Assembly (NCBI GenBank): GCA_029777215.1
Contig: JAKOSQ010000055.1
Location: forward strand, 1 to 5,645
DNA from: Bacillota bacterium
GTDB taxonomy: Bacteria > Bacillota > Clostridia > Oscillospirales > Oscillospiraceae
Direction: 5' to 3'
Length of the DNA: 5,645 bases
The translations under genes were made by a program, and so were the position numbers. Under the pieces are notes generated by a model. That model was not told the DNA's origin. It ran no database searches and saw nothing but the letters and a program-made list of their open reading frames with translations. This document shows positions 1-5,005 of the stretch, piece after piece; position 1 is the stretch's first letter; every line of letters begins with the position of its first letter.

Positions 1-2
1 GA

Positions 3-563
3 CTGGGCAAAACCACACTTTCCAATATCATTGCCAACGAACTGAATGTAGGGTTTAAAATTACCTCGGGACCGGTACTCGACAAACCGGGTGATCTGGC
101 CGGACTGCTCACCAGCCTGGAGCCCAACGATGTCCTTTTCATCGACGAAATTCACCGGCTGAGCCCGATTGTGGAAGAATACCTGTATTCGGCCATGGAA
201 GATTACCGGATTGATATCATGATAGATAAAGGCCCGAGTGCCCGTTCCATCCAACTGGAATTAAATCCGTTTACACTCATTGGAGCGACAACCCGCAGCG
301 GTCTGCTTACCAGTCCGTTACGTGCCCGGTTTGGCATTAACTGCCATTTTGAATATTACGATACGATTGTAATTACGGGCATCATCGAACGCTCGGCAAG
401 ATTGCTGAATGTTCAGATTGATCACCGGGCTGCTCAGGAAATAGCCGGACGCAGCCGGGGTACACCGCGTATAGCCAACGCCCTGCTCCGGCGGGTACGC
501 GACTTTGCTCAGGTAAAAGGGAGCGGAAAAATTGACCCCGAAATAGCCGACTATGCACTGGTA
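3..563 (+). CDS. ruvB: RuvB Holliday-junction branch-migration ATPase, internal fragment (both ends missing)
   Basis: RuvB is the AAA+ motor that, with RuvA, drives Holliday-junction branch migration in recombinational repair. The frame is open from base 3 and begins inside Walker A (LGKTTL). It continues through Walker B with the acidic pair of FIDEIH at 144-149, sensor 1 GATTRSG at 282-302, the LRARFG region at about 318-332, and the [12 protein letters not shown] sensor-2 region from 459. About 187 codons are present of a usual 340 or so; roughly 60 N-terminal and 95 C-terminal residues are missing. Details such as [15 protein letters not shown] and [12 protein letters not shown] match Bacteroidota RuvB rather than the Firmicutes form. 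Homology stops after EIADYAL: the expected continuation (ALNVD..GLDE, then the winged-helix domain) is replaced by antisense hydrogenase sequence, although the frame happens to stay open to 2168. The family call is very secure; the exact 3' limit lies within about 10 bp. Confidence 0.95.
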
Positions 564-566
564 GAC
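555..566. other. Chimeric junction between Bacteroidota ruvB and clostridial hydrogenase DNA
   Basis: On the + strand RuvB homology runs to about 560. On the - strand the hydrogenase reads its third ferredoxin motif ([11 protein letters not shown]) down to the Cys codon at 557-555. The next codon is Ile, where the family has Pro (CPFGAI). The bases gcactggta at 555-563 suit both genes: Ala-Leu-Val in RuvB and, reversed, Tyr-Gln-Cys in the hydrogenase. The breakpoint therefore lies in a short microhomology. GC content and third-position bias change at the same place. No transposase, terminal repeat or target duplication is seen. An assembly or library chimera is the favoured explanation. Confidence 0.85.
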
Positions 567-1112
567 GCACGCGCCGCACTGGACGCACTTTTTGTTTTCG
601 ATCTGGGCCGCCTTGTCCTCCTCGCGGATAGAGATGGCCTTGACCTTGCAGGCGTTGATGCACGGACGCTTTTTGCTGACGATGGCCGTGTAGGGGCAGA
701 CCTTCGCGCAGCGGCCGCACTCAACGCATTTCTGCTTGTCAATCACGGCCTTCTGGTCGTGCGTGAACGTGATCGCGCCGCGCGGACAGGCCTCCTCGCA
801 GCGGTGCGCGATGCAGCCGCGGCAGGACTCCGTGACGGAAAAGCCCGCCGCCGGACACTCGTCGCAGGCAATGTCGATCACCTCGATCACGTTCGGGTTC
901 GACTTGTCGCCGCCCATCGCGAGCTTGACGCGCTCGCCCAGAATCGCGCGCTCCTTGTAGACGCAGCAGCGCATGGTCGGCTCCTTGCCGGGGACGATGG
1001 TCTTCGGGATGTCCGTGACGTGCTCCAAAAGCTCGTCGTTATAGGCGAGGCGCGCGACCTCCTTGAGGACCTGATATTTGAGGTGCTGCACCTTGGTGTC
1101 GAATTTTCGCAT
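555..1112 (-). CDS. Group B (B1/B3-type) [FeFe] hydrogenase, N-terminal ferredoxin-like part, 3' truncated
   Basis: This gene begins at ATG 1112, with GGAGG six bases upstream. The N-terminus ([23 protein letters not shown], then [15 protein letters not shown] and [23 protein letters not shown]) is the signature of group B [FeFe] hydrogenases, cytoplasmic ferredoxin-linked enzymes usually near 490 residues long. Only residues 1-186 are native. They include C83/C86 and three ferredoxin-like Cys sets: C97, C100, C105, C109; C129, C132, C135, C139; and C176, C179, C182, C186. C151 and C155 lie between the last two sets. The sequence is cut directly after C186, so the whole H-cluster domain (L1-L3) is outside the window and catalytic competence cannot be judged. 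The open frame runs on to 318, but that tail is antisense RuvB. It is last in the operon, 39 bp after the phosphatase gene. The family is confident; the physiological direction, H2 evolution or sensing, is inference. Confidence 0.9.
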
Positions 1113-1118
1113 AGTTTG

Positions 1119-1153
1119 CCTCCGGTTTCCGGCGAGCCGCCCGGGGACGGCTC
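1119..1153 (-). promoter_or_regulatory. Paired small hairpins and ribosome-binding site between phosphatase and hydrogenase genes
   Basis: The short gap holds a perfect 6-bp stem (GAGCCG 1134-1139 with CGGCTC 1148-1153, 8-nt loop) that overlaps the phosphatase stop codon. Next to it is a CCGG-TTT-CCGG hairpin (1122-1132 on the + strand) whose stem contains part of the GGAGG Shine-Dalgarno (complement of 1119-1123) of the hydrogenase gene. No T-run follows, so this is not an intrinsic terminator. It could tune translation of the last gene or block 3' exonuclease. The pairing is visible; the function is inferred, and in DNA this GC-rich small stems arise by chance. Confidence 0.4.
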
Positions 1154-2324
1154 AGAAATAGCTGACCTTAATCTTCTTGCCCATCTGTTTAAGACAGGCG
1201 GCGAGTTCGTCGACGAGCTTCATTTTGATGCTGAAATTGATCGGCAGCTTTGGGTCCTGATGGGCAGGGTTCACCGCCATGCCGGCGAAAAAGTTGATGT
1301 CGGTGGCCTCCTCAAAGAGCAGCCGCGCGATGCGCGACGCGCCGTCCTTGCCCGTGCTCCATTTTTTATACTCGCTGTTCTCACCGAGATAGTCCTGCGC
1401 GTAGGTCAAAACGCGGTTGATCGTGATGACGCCCTCGGTCGTGAGGTCGACGCCCTCGATCGTCGCCGTGGGCGGAATGTCGTTGTCAAAGTAACTGAGG
1501 TCGACCTTGAGCGGCTTTTGGAGATAGTCCGCCGCGATGGTCGAGGTCGTGCCGCCGCAGACGATGTGCTTGCCCTCCTTGGAGAAGAAAAGTGCCATCA
1601 TCTTGCTGCAGTCGGCGCGGTTCGAAGGCGGGCCGATGAGGAGGTTCATGGGTTCCCTCCGGCGGATGCGCACGGCGCAGACCGTTGTGTCGTCGCCCGG
1701 CTCGCCGCCGTAGAGACCGTAGCACTCGTCCAGGAGCATGGTCGTGAGCGTTTTGGCCGTGAAGCCGACATCCGAGTAGGGCTTGATATATTCGATGATG
1801 TTCTCGCGCTTCCAGCCAAAGTTCATTGTGACGCCGAGGCCCGCGTGGGGCGCGCCGTCCGACATGGCGAGGAAGACGTCGCCCTCCTCGATGCGGAGCT
1901 TCGTGCGCAGAATCTTTTTGCCAGCGATGTCCAGCGTCTCGGTCGGGTAGACGACGTTCTCCCCGTGCCGCAGCAAAATGACCTCCGGGTTGTCATACTG
2001 GATGAGCTCGGCCTCAGTGCCGTTCATGATGTGCAGAATCGTGAAGGTCGAATAGGCAACCTTGCGCTCCTGACAGACTGGCAGCGTCTGCGCGATGGTC
2101 GAAACGCAGTCCTCGATGCTCATGTCGGCGGCCATCATCGTCGAGATGATCTTCGCCGTGAGCGTTGAGAGAATGCTCGCCTTGACGCCGCTGCCGAGAC
2201 CGTCCGCAAGCACAACGACGGTTGAGCTCTCGCCCTGCTCCACCGCGTCGACGTGATCGCCGCAGAGCTCCTCGCCGTATTTGTTGAGGCTGCCGTAGCC
2301 GATGTCGGTACAGAGATCATTCAT
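1152..2324 (-). CDS. SpoIIE/PP2C-family serine/threonine phosphatase with a C-terminal extension
   Basis: A 390-residue cytosolic protein with no membrane segment or signal peptide. Residues about 1-222 form a PP2C/SpoIIE fold, a Mn/Mg-dependent phosphoserine/threonine phosphatase. Its metal-site acidic motifs are all present: GDH at 22-24, ADGLGSG at 40-46, SDG at 155-157 and GDD at 210-212. The enzyme is therefore predicted active. Residues about 226-390 form a second domain, with a conserved-looking [13 protein letters not shown] segment and [14 protein letters not shown], which I cannot assign to a named function. It may sense a ligand or recognise the substrate. The ATG at 2324 overlaps the end of the hydrogenase-sensor gene by 8 bp, and AAGGAG sits about 10 bases upstream, which indicates translational coupling. 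Pairing with a PAS-bearing [FeFe] hydrogenase is a known arrangement in clostridial hydrogenase clusters; the phosphatase is the presumed signal output. No anti-sigma factor, antagonist or kinase is in the window, so its target is unknown. Confidence 0.9.
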   Translation of the reverse strand: MNDLCTDIGYGSLNKYGEELCGDHVDAVEQGESSTVVVLADGLGSGVKASILSTLTAKIISTMMAADMSIEDCVSTIAQTLPVCQERKVAYSTFTILHIMNGTEAELIQYDNPEVILLRHGENVVYPTETLDIAGKKILRTKLRIEEGDVFLAMSDGAPHAGLGVTMNFGWKRENIIEYIKPYSDVGFTAKTLTTMLLDECYGLYGGEPGDDTTVCAVRIRRREPMNLLIGPPSNRADCSKMMALFFSKEGKHIVCGGTTSTIAADYLQKPLKVDLSYFDNDIPPTATIEGVDLTTEGVITINRVLTYAQDYLGENSEYKKWSTGKDGASRIARLLFEEATDINFFAGMAVNPAHQDPKLPINFSIKMKLVDELAACLKQMGKKIKVSYF

Positions 2325-3990
2325 CTTCCAGCGACTCCTTCAGCTTCGTGAGCGCGACCTTCGTCTCCGCCGTCGTCTCGCCGAGCAGGGAGGCGATCTC
2401 CTGCACGACACGCATCTGCTTGTCGATGACGCGGTCGGCGATCTCGATGGTGTTCGCGCTGATCTCCTCCTTCTTCTGCCGCGCCGTCTCCTCGTCGGTG
2501 ACGTCGCGCAAAATGCACAGGAGCAGGCGGTAGGTGTTGTCGTAAACGACAGTCTGATCGACATACTTGCCGTATTCGGCGAGATAGGTCCGCTCCGCGC
2601 GCGTCCCGCCGCTGCGACGGGCGTCCATGAAGATCGCGGGGTCGAGGATGCGCACGACCTCGTCGCCGACGATGTCGGAGGCAGCCGAAAGGTTCAAAAG
2701 CCGCAGCGCGGCGGGGTTCACCTGCTGCACGCGCAGCTCGTCGTCCAGCACCAGAATGCCGTTCGGACTGTTGCGGAGTATATTGCTTGAAAACGTCTCG
2801 GCCTTGTCGCGCAGAAACGGCAGGCACATCGTGAGGTCGGCCTTGCCTTGATAGATCGCGACGGCCTTTTCCCGGCAGCTGTCATAGCCACAGGAACCGC
2901 AGTTGAGCTCGTATTCGGGCGTCTTTTTGCCCATCTTCTGCAAAATGACGCGCAGGTCAAGCTCGCTCGGCAGCCGCTCGCTGCGGGGCAGCTCGGTAAA
3001 GTCGCGCTCGAGCTTTTCCGCTGCCGGGCGCTCGAGCGGAAAGTCCTCCGTGCCGGAATAGTTCGAAACCGCGATGGCCGAGCGCAGGGGGGCGGTGCGT
3101 GTCCGCACCGTCGCGGGGCCGCCAACGCAGCTGCCCGTGCAGGCGGACATCTCGACAAAGCAGCGTCCGAGCTTGCCGTCGAGGATGTCGCGCAGAGCGG
3201 CCTTGCAGTTTTCCGTGCCGTCGACGGTGAGGTAGCTGCAGGTCTTTTCGTCGCAGTCCATGGATTTCAAAATGCCGCCCGCCGTCGGGAAAATGCGGGC
3301 GCGGCCGGGAACACAGTCGTCCGGCTCGGGCTCCGGCGTGACGCCGGCCGACTCAAACCACGCGGCAAGCTCGTCGAAGGTGAGCACGCAGTCCACGGTG
3401 GAGCCGTCCTCGTCCGCTTCAAACTTCTTGGAGATGCAGGGGCCGACGAAGACGACCTTCGCCTCCGGGACCCGGCGCTTGATGTCGCGGCAGTGCGCCT
3501 CGAGCGGCGAGACGGCCGGCGCGAGATACGGCAGCGCCGCCGGGAAGTGCTTTCGGATGAGGAGGTTCACGCTCGGGCAGCAGCTCGAGATCAGCACCTC
3601 GTGCTCTCTGCTGCGGACAAGATCCTCATACTGCTTTTTCACGAGGGTCGCGCCGAGGGCGGTCTCCTCCGCAGCGTCGAAGCCGAGGGCGCACAGCGCC
3701 GCCTCCATCCCCCGGATGCCGACGCCCGGAAACGCCGCCGCAAAGGACGGGGCCACGCTCGCGTAGACCGGGGCATCTCCCGCAAGGAGACTTTTTGCCC
3801 GGTCGGTATCGTCGCGGATGATTTTCGCGTCCTGCGGGCAAACGATGAAGCACTCGCCGCAGAGGATGCAGGCGTCCGAAATGATATGCGCCTGGTTTTC
3901 CGAGAAGCTGATGGACTTCACGGGGCAGTGGCGGATGCACTTGTAGCAGTTTTTGCAGTTGGCTTCCTTCAGGCGGATGTACTCCGACAT
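2317..3990 (-). CDS. Sensory-type [FeFe] hydrogenase with 2x[4Fe-4S], H-cluster domain, extra Fe-S domain and PAS (HydS/HfsB-like)
   Basis: A 557-residue soluble protein. Two ferredoxin clusters are at the N-terminus (C12, C15, C18, C22; C41, C44, C47, C51). The Fe_hyd_lg_C domain follows (about 70-300), with L1 SSCCP at 135-139, L2 GPCISKKFEAD at 183-193 and L3 EMSACTGSC at 280-288; all four predicted H-cluster ligands are present (C138, C185, C284, C288). Next are a CGSCGYDSC..C Fe-S motif (C364, C367, C372, C389), a PAS domain at about 400-500, and a charged amphipathic helix to the end (IASLLGETTAETK). L2 has Gly where catalytic enzymes have Met (MPC). This fits group C/D hydrogenases regarded as H2 or redox sensors, with weak or no turnover. 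The start at 3990 has TAAGGAGG seven bases upstream, overlapping the stop of the preceding gene, 12 bp away. The PAS domain and terminal helix probably signal to the phosphatase encoded next. Function as a sensor, not a producer, is inferred from architecture. Confidence 0.92.
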   Translation of the reverse strand: MSEYIRLKEANCKNCYKCIRHCPVKSISFSENQAHIISDACILCGECFIVCPQDAKIIRDDTDRAKSLLAGDAPVYASVAPSFAAAFPGVGIRGMEAALCALGFDAAEETALGATLVKKQYEDLVRSREHEVLISSCCPSVNLLIRKHFPAALPYLAPAVSPLEAHCRDIKRRVPEAKVVFVGPCISKKFEADEDGSTVDCVLTFDELAAWFESAGVTPEPEPDDCVPGRARIFPTAGGILKSMDCDEKTCSYLTVDGTENCKAALRDILDGKLGRCFVEMSACTGSCVGGPATVRTRTAPLRSAIAVSNYSGTEDFPLERPAAEKLERDFTELPRSERLPSELDLRVILQKMGKKTPEYELNCGSCGYDSCREKAVAIYQGKADLTMCLPFLRDKAETFSSNILRNSPNGILVLDDELRVQQVNPAALRLLNLSAASDIVGDEVVRILDPAIFMDARRSGGTRAERTYLAEYGKYVDQTVVYDNTYRLLLCILRDVTDEETARQKKEEISANTIEIADRVIDKQMRVVQEIASLLGETTAETKVALTKLKESLEDE

Positions 3991-4002
3991 GGCACGGCCT
4001 CC

Positions 4003-4245
4003 TTACTTGACGCGGGCGAGAACTTCTTTTTTGAAAAAGCTCTTGGCGTCCGCGGGCGCGAGATTGTAGATCGTGTCGTCGATCTTGACGCTCACGTCGT
4101 CCTGGCACTCGCCGAGACAGAAGGTGCCGACGAGCTCGATCTTGTCCTCAAGGTGGTTTTCCTCGATGAGCTTCTGGAAGTCCTCAACGATCTGGCGGGA
4201 ACCCTTCAGATGGCACGAGGAACCGATGCAGACGGTCAGTTTCAT
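4003..4245 (-). CDS. Small thioredoxin-like [2Fe-2S] ferredoxin (NuoE/HydC-like, HfsA-type)
   Basis: An 80-residue protein whose four cysteines, C6-x4-C11 and C43-x3-C47 (CIGSSC and FCLGEC), match the [2Fe-2S] thioredoxin-like ferredoxin family that includes NuoE and HydC subunits. It has only the ferredoxin fold, without the N-terminal helical part of full NuoE (about 160 residues). No NuoF-like flavoprotein is in the window, so it probably shuttles electrons to or from a neighbouring hydrogenase rather than acting in a bifurcating complex. The ATG at 4245 was chosen because the conserved MKLTVCIG start falls there, AAAGGAG lies about eight bases upstream, and it overlaps the rex stop by 4 bp (ATGA), a coupling signature. 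A longer in-frame start at 4389 would lie inside rex and adds non-homologous residues. The family is secure; the partner is inferred from gene order. Confidence 0.88.
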   Translation of the reverse strand: MKLTVCIGSSCHLKGSRQIVEDFQKLIEENHLEDKIELVGTFCLGECQDDVSVKIDDTIYNLAPADAKSFFKKEVLARVK

Positions 4246-4898
4246 GTTGCTTTCTCCTTTTCGCTGTCGCTTGAAAGCGAATCCTCCGCCGCGAGATGCT
4301 GCGAGAGCACCGCGAGCGAGGCCGCCATATTTTCGTTTTTCAAAAGCACGCCCGCCGGCACGGTGACGTGCGCCGGGGCGAAATTCCAAACCGCGCGGAT
4401 GCCGCTTTCACACAGCAGCTCGCAGACGCCCTGCGCCGCGCGCGCGGGCACGGTCACGATGCCGATCTCGATCTTCATGCGCCGGCAGAGGTCCGGCAGC
4501 TTTTCGAGCGGAAAGACCTGCTTGCCGCTGTCGTCTTGTCCGCAGGCGGCGGGGTCGGCGTCGAACGCCGCGACGATGTTGAGCCCGTAGTCCGAAAAGC
4601 CCTCGTAGCTCATCAGCGCCCGGCCGAGCCTTCCCGCGCCGACGAGTACCGCATCGTTGACGTTGTCGTATCCCAGCGCGCAGGCGATGTCATGCCGCAG
4701 CTGCGCGACAACGTAGCCCACCTTGGGCCGCCCGCCATCCGAAACCGAGGCGAGGTCCTTGCGGACCTGAATCTCCCCGAAGCCCAGTGCCGCGCCCAGC
4801 GCGCGGGCCGAGATGTTCGCCGCATCCGGCAGAGTCTTTAAATATTGCAGATAGAGCGGCAGACGCTGCAGCGCCTGCACGGAAATAACCTTTGGCAT
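4242..4898 (-). CDS. rex: Redox-sensing transcriptional repressor Rex
   Basis: A 218-residue protein of normal Rex length. Rex is a homodimeric repressor that binds DNA when NADH is low and releases it when NADH rises, so fermentative and hydrogenase genes turn on under reducing conditions. The N-terminal winged helix (about 1-75) has the recognition helix region GEIQVRKDLASVS at 41-53 followed by GGRPKVGY. The Rossmann domain starts near 80, with VGAGRLG at 86-92 (GxGxxG nucleotide-binding loop) and FDAD at 112-115, whose first Asp would bind the adenine ribose. WNFAPAHVTVP at 171-181 is also typical of the family. Start: ATG 4898 with GGGAGG eight bases upstream. It is the first gene of the hydrogenase operon and lies behind a promoter embedded in a large dyad, so autoregulation and control of the whole operon are likely. 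The acidic tail (about 204-218) is variable. The identification is very secure. Confidence 0.97.
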   Translation of the reverse strand: MPKVISVQALQRLPLYLQYLKTLPDAANISARALGAALGFGEIQVRKDLASVSDGGRPKVGYVVAQLRHDIACALGYDNVNDAVLVGAGRLGRALMSYEGFSDYGLNIVAAFDADPAACGQDDSGKQVFPLEKLPDLCRRMKIEIGIVTVPARAAQGVCELLCESGIRAVWNFAPAHVTVPAGVLLKNENMAASLAVLSQHLAAEDSLSSDSEKEKAT

Positions 4899-4918
4899 CC
4901 GCTTGACCTCCCTAAAGA

Positions 4919-4980
4919 AAACGCAATCGATAATGTTATATCGATTTCATAATATCGATATAACACGATCGATTGCGTTT
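4919..4980. promoter_or_regulatory. 62-bp dyad upstream of rex with four ATCGAT motifs: candidate Rex operator and/or hairpin
   Basis: The dyad centre is at 4949.5. The outer arms 4919-4931 and 4968-4980 pair over 13 bp, a 2-bp mismatch follows, and the inner arms 4934-4945 and 4954-4965 pair over 12 bp around an 8-nt loop. ATCGAT occurs at 4926, 4940, 4954 and 4968, exactly every 14 bp. Each inner copy is preceded by TGTTAT when read towards the centre, giving a TGTTAT-ATCG half that partly resembles the classical Rex site TTGTTAA-N4-TTAACAA (5 of 6 in one half, poorer in the other). The dyad covers the rex promoter, as expected for an operator. As RNA from upstream read-through it would fold into a strong hairpin followed by TTTTCTTT, so a terminator role for the preceding gene is also possible. 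The symmetry is seen directly; protein binding is inferred. Confidence 0.65.
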
Positions 4981-4985
4981 GTCAA
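4957..4985 (-). promoter_or_regulatory. Predicted sigma-A-type promoter for the rex-hydrogenase operon
   Basis: On the - strand a perfect -35 box TTGACA (4985-4980) is followed after 17 bases by TATATC (4962-4957), which matches 4 of 6 of the -10 consensus. Transcription would begin near 4950, at the centre of the dyad, giving a leader of about 50 nt that includes GGGAGG for rex. The -35 box abuts the outer arm and the -10 box lies over an inner ATCGAT, so a bound repressor would block polymerase directly. Box sequence and spacing are seen; the start site is inferred. Confidence 0.65.
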
Positions 4986-5005
4986 TGCCTAATACAATAT
5001 TTTTT

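Noticed and set aside
318..554. The 3' continuation of the hydrogenase frame (78 codons to a stop near 318)
   Set aside because: It is the reverse strand of conserved ruvB sequence and has no hydrogenase similarity; the native gene is cut at 555.
540..580. Natural horizontal transfer or transposon insertion joining ruvB and hydrogenase DNA
   Set aside because: No transposase, integrase, terminal repeats or attachment-like site is present, and both genes are broken within conserved domains at a short shared sequence, which fits assembly chimerism better.
171..2168. A 665-codon + strand open frame fusing RuvB to a long novel sequence
   Set aside because: After about 563 it is antisense to the hydrogenase and phosphatase genes, rich in Arg/Ala/Asp as expected from GC-biased codons read backwards, and it crosses the chimeric junction.
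2848..4590. A 580-codon + strand open frame
   Set aside because: It is antisense to the sensor hydrogenase, 2Fe-2S gene and rex, lacks a ribosome site and recognisable motifs, and is explained by high third-position GC in the true genes.
4919..4980. The dyad as an insertion-sequence remnant, MITE or CRISPR unit
   Set aside because: There is no flanking target duplication, no second copy in the window, and no spacer-like variable sequence. Its position over a promoter favours a regulatory site.
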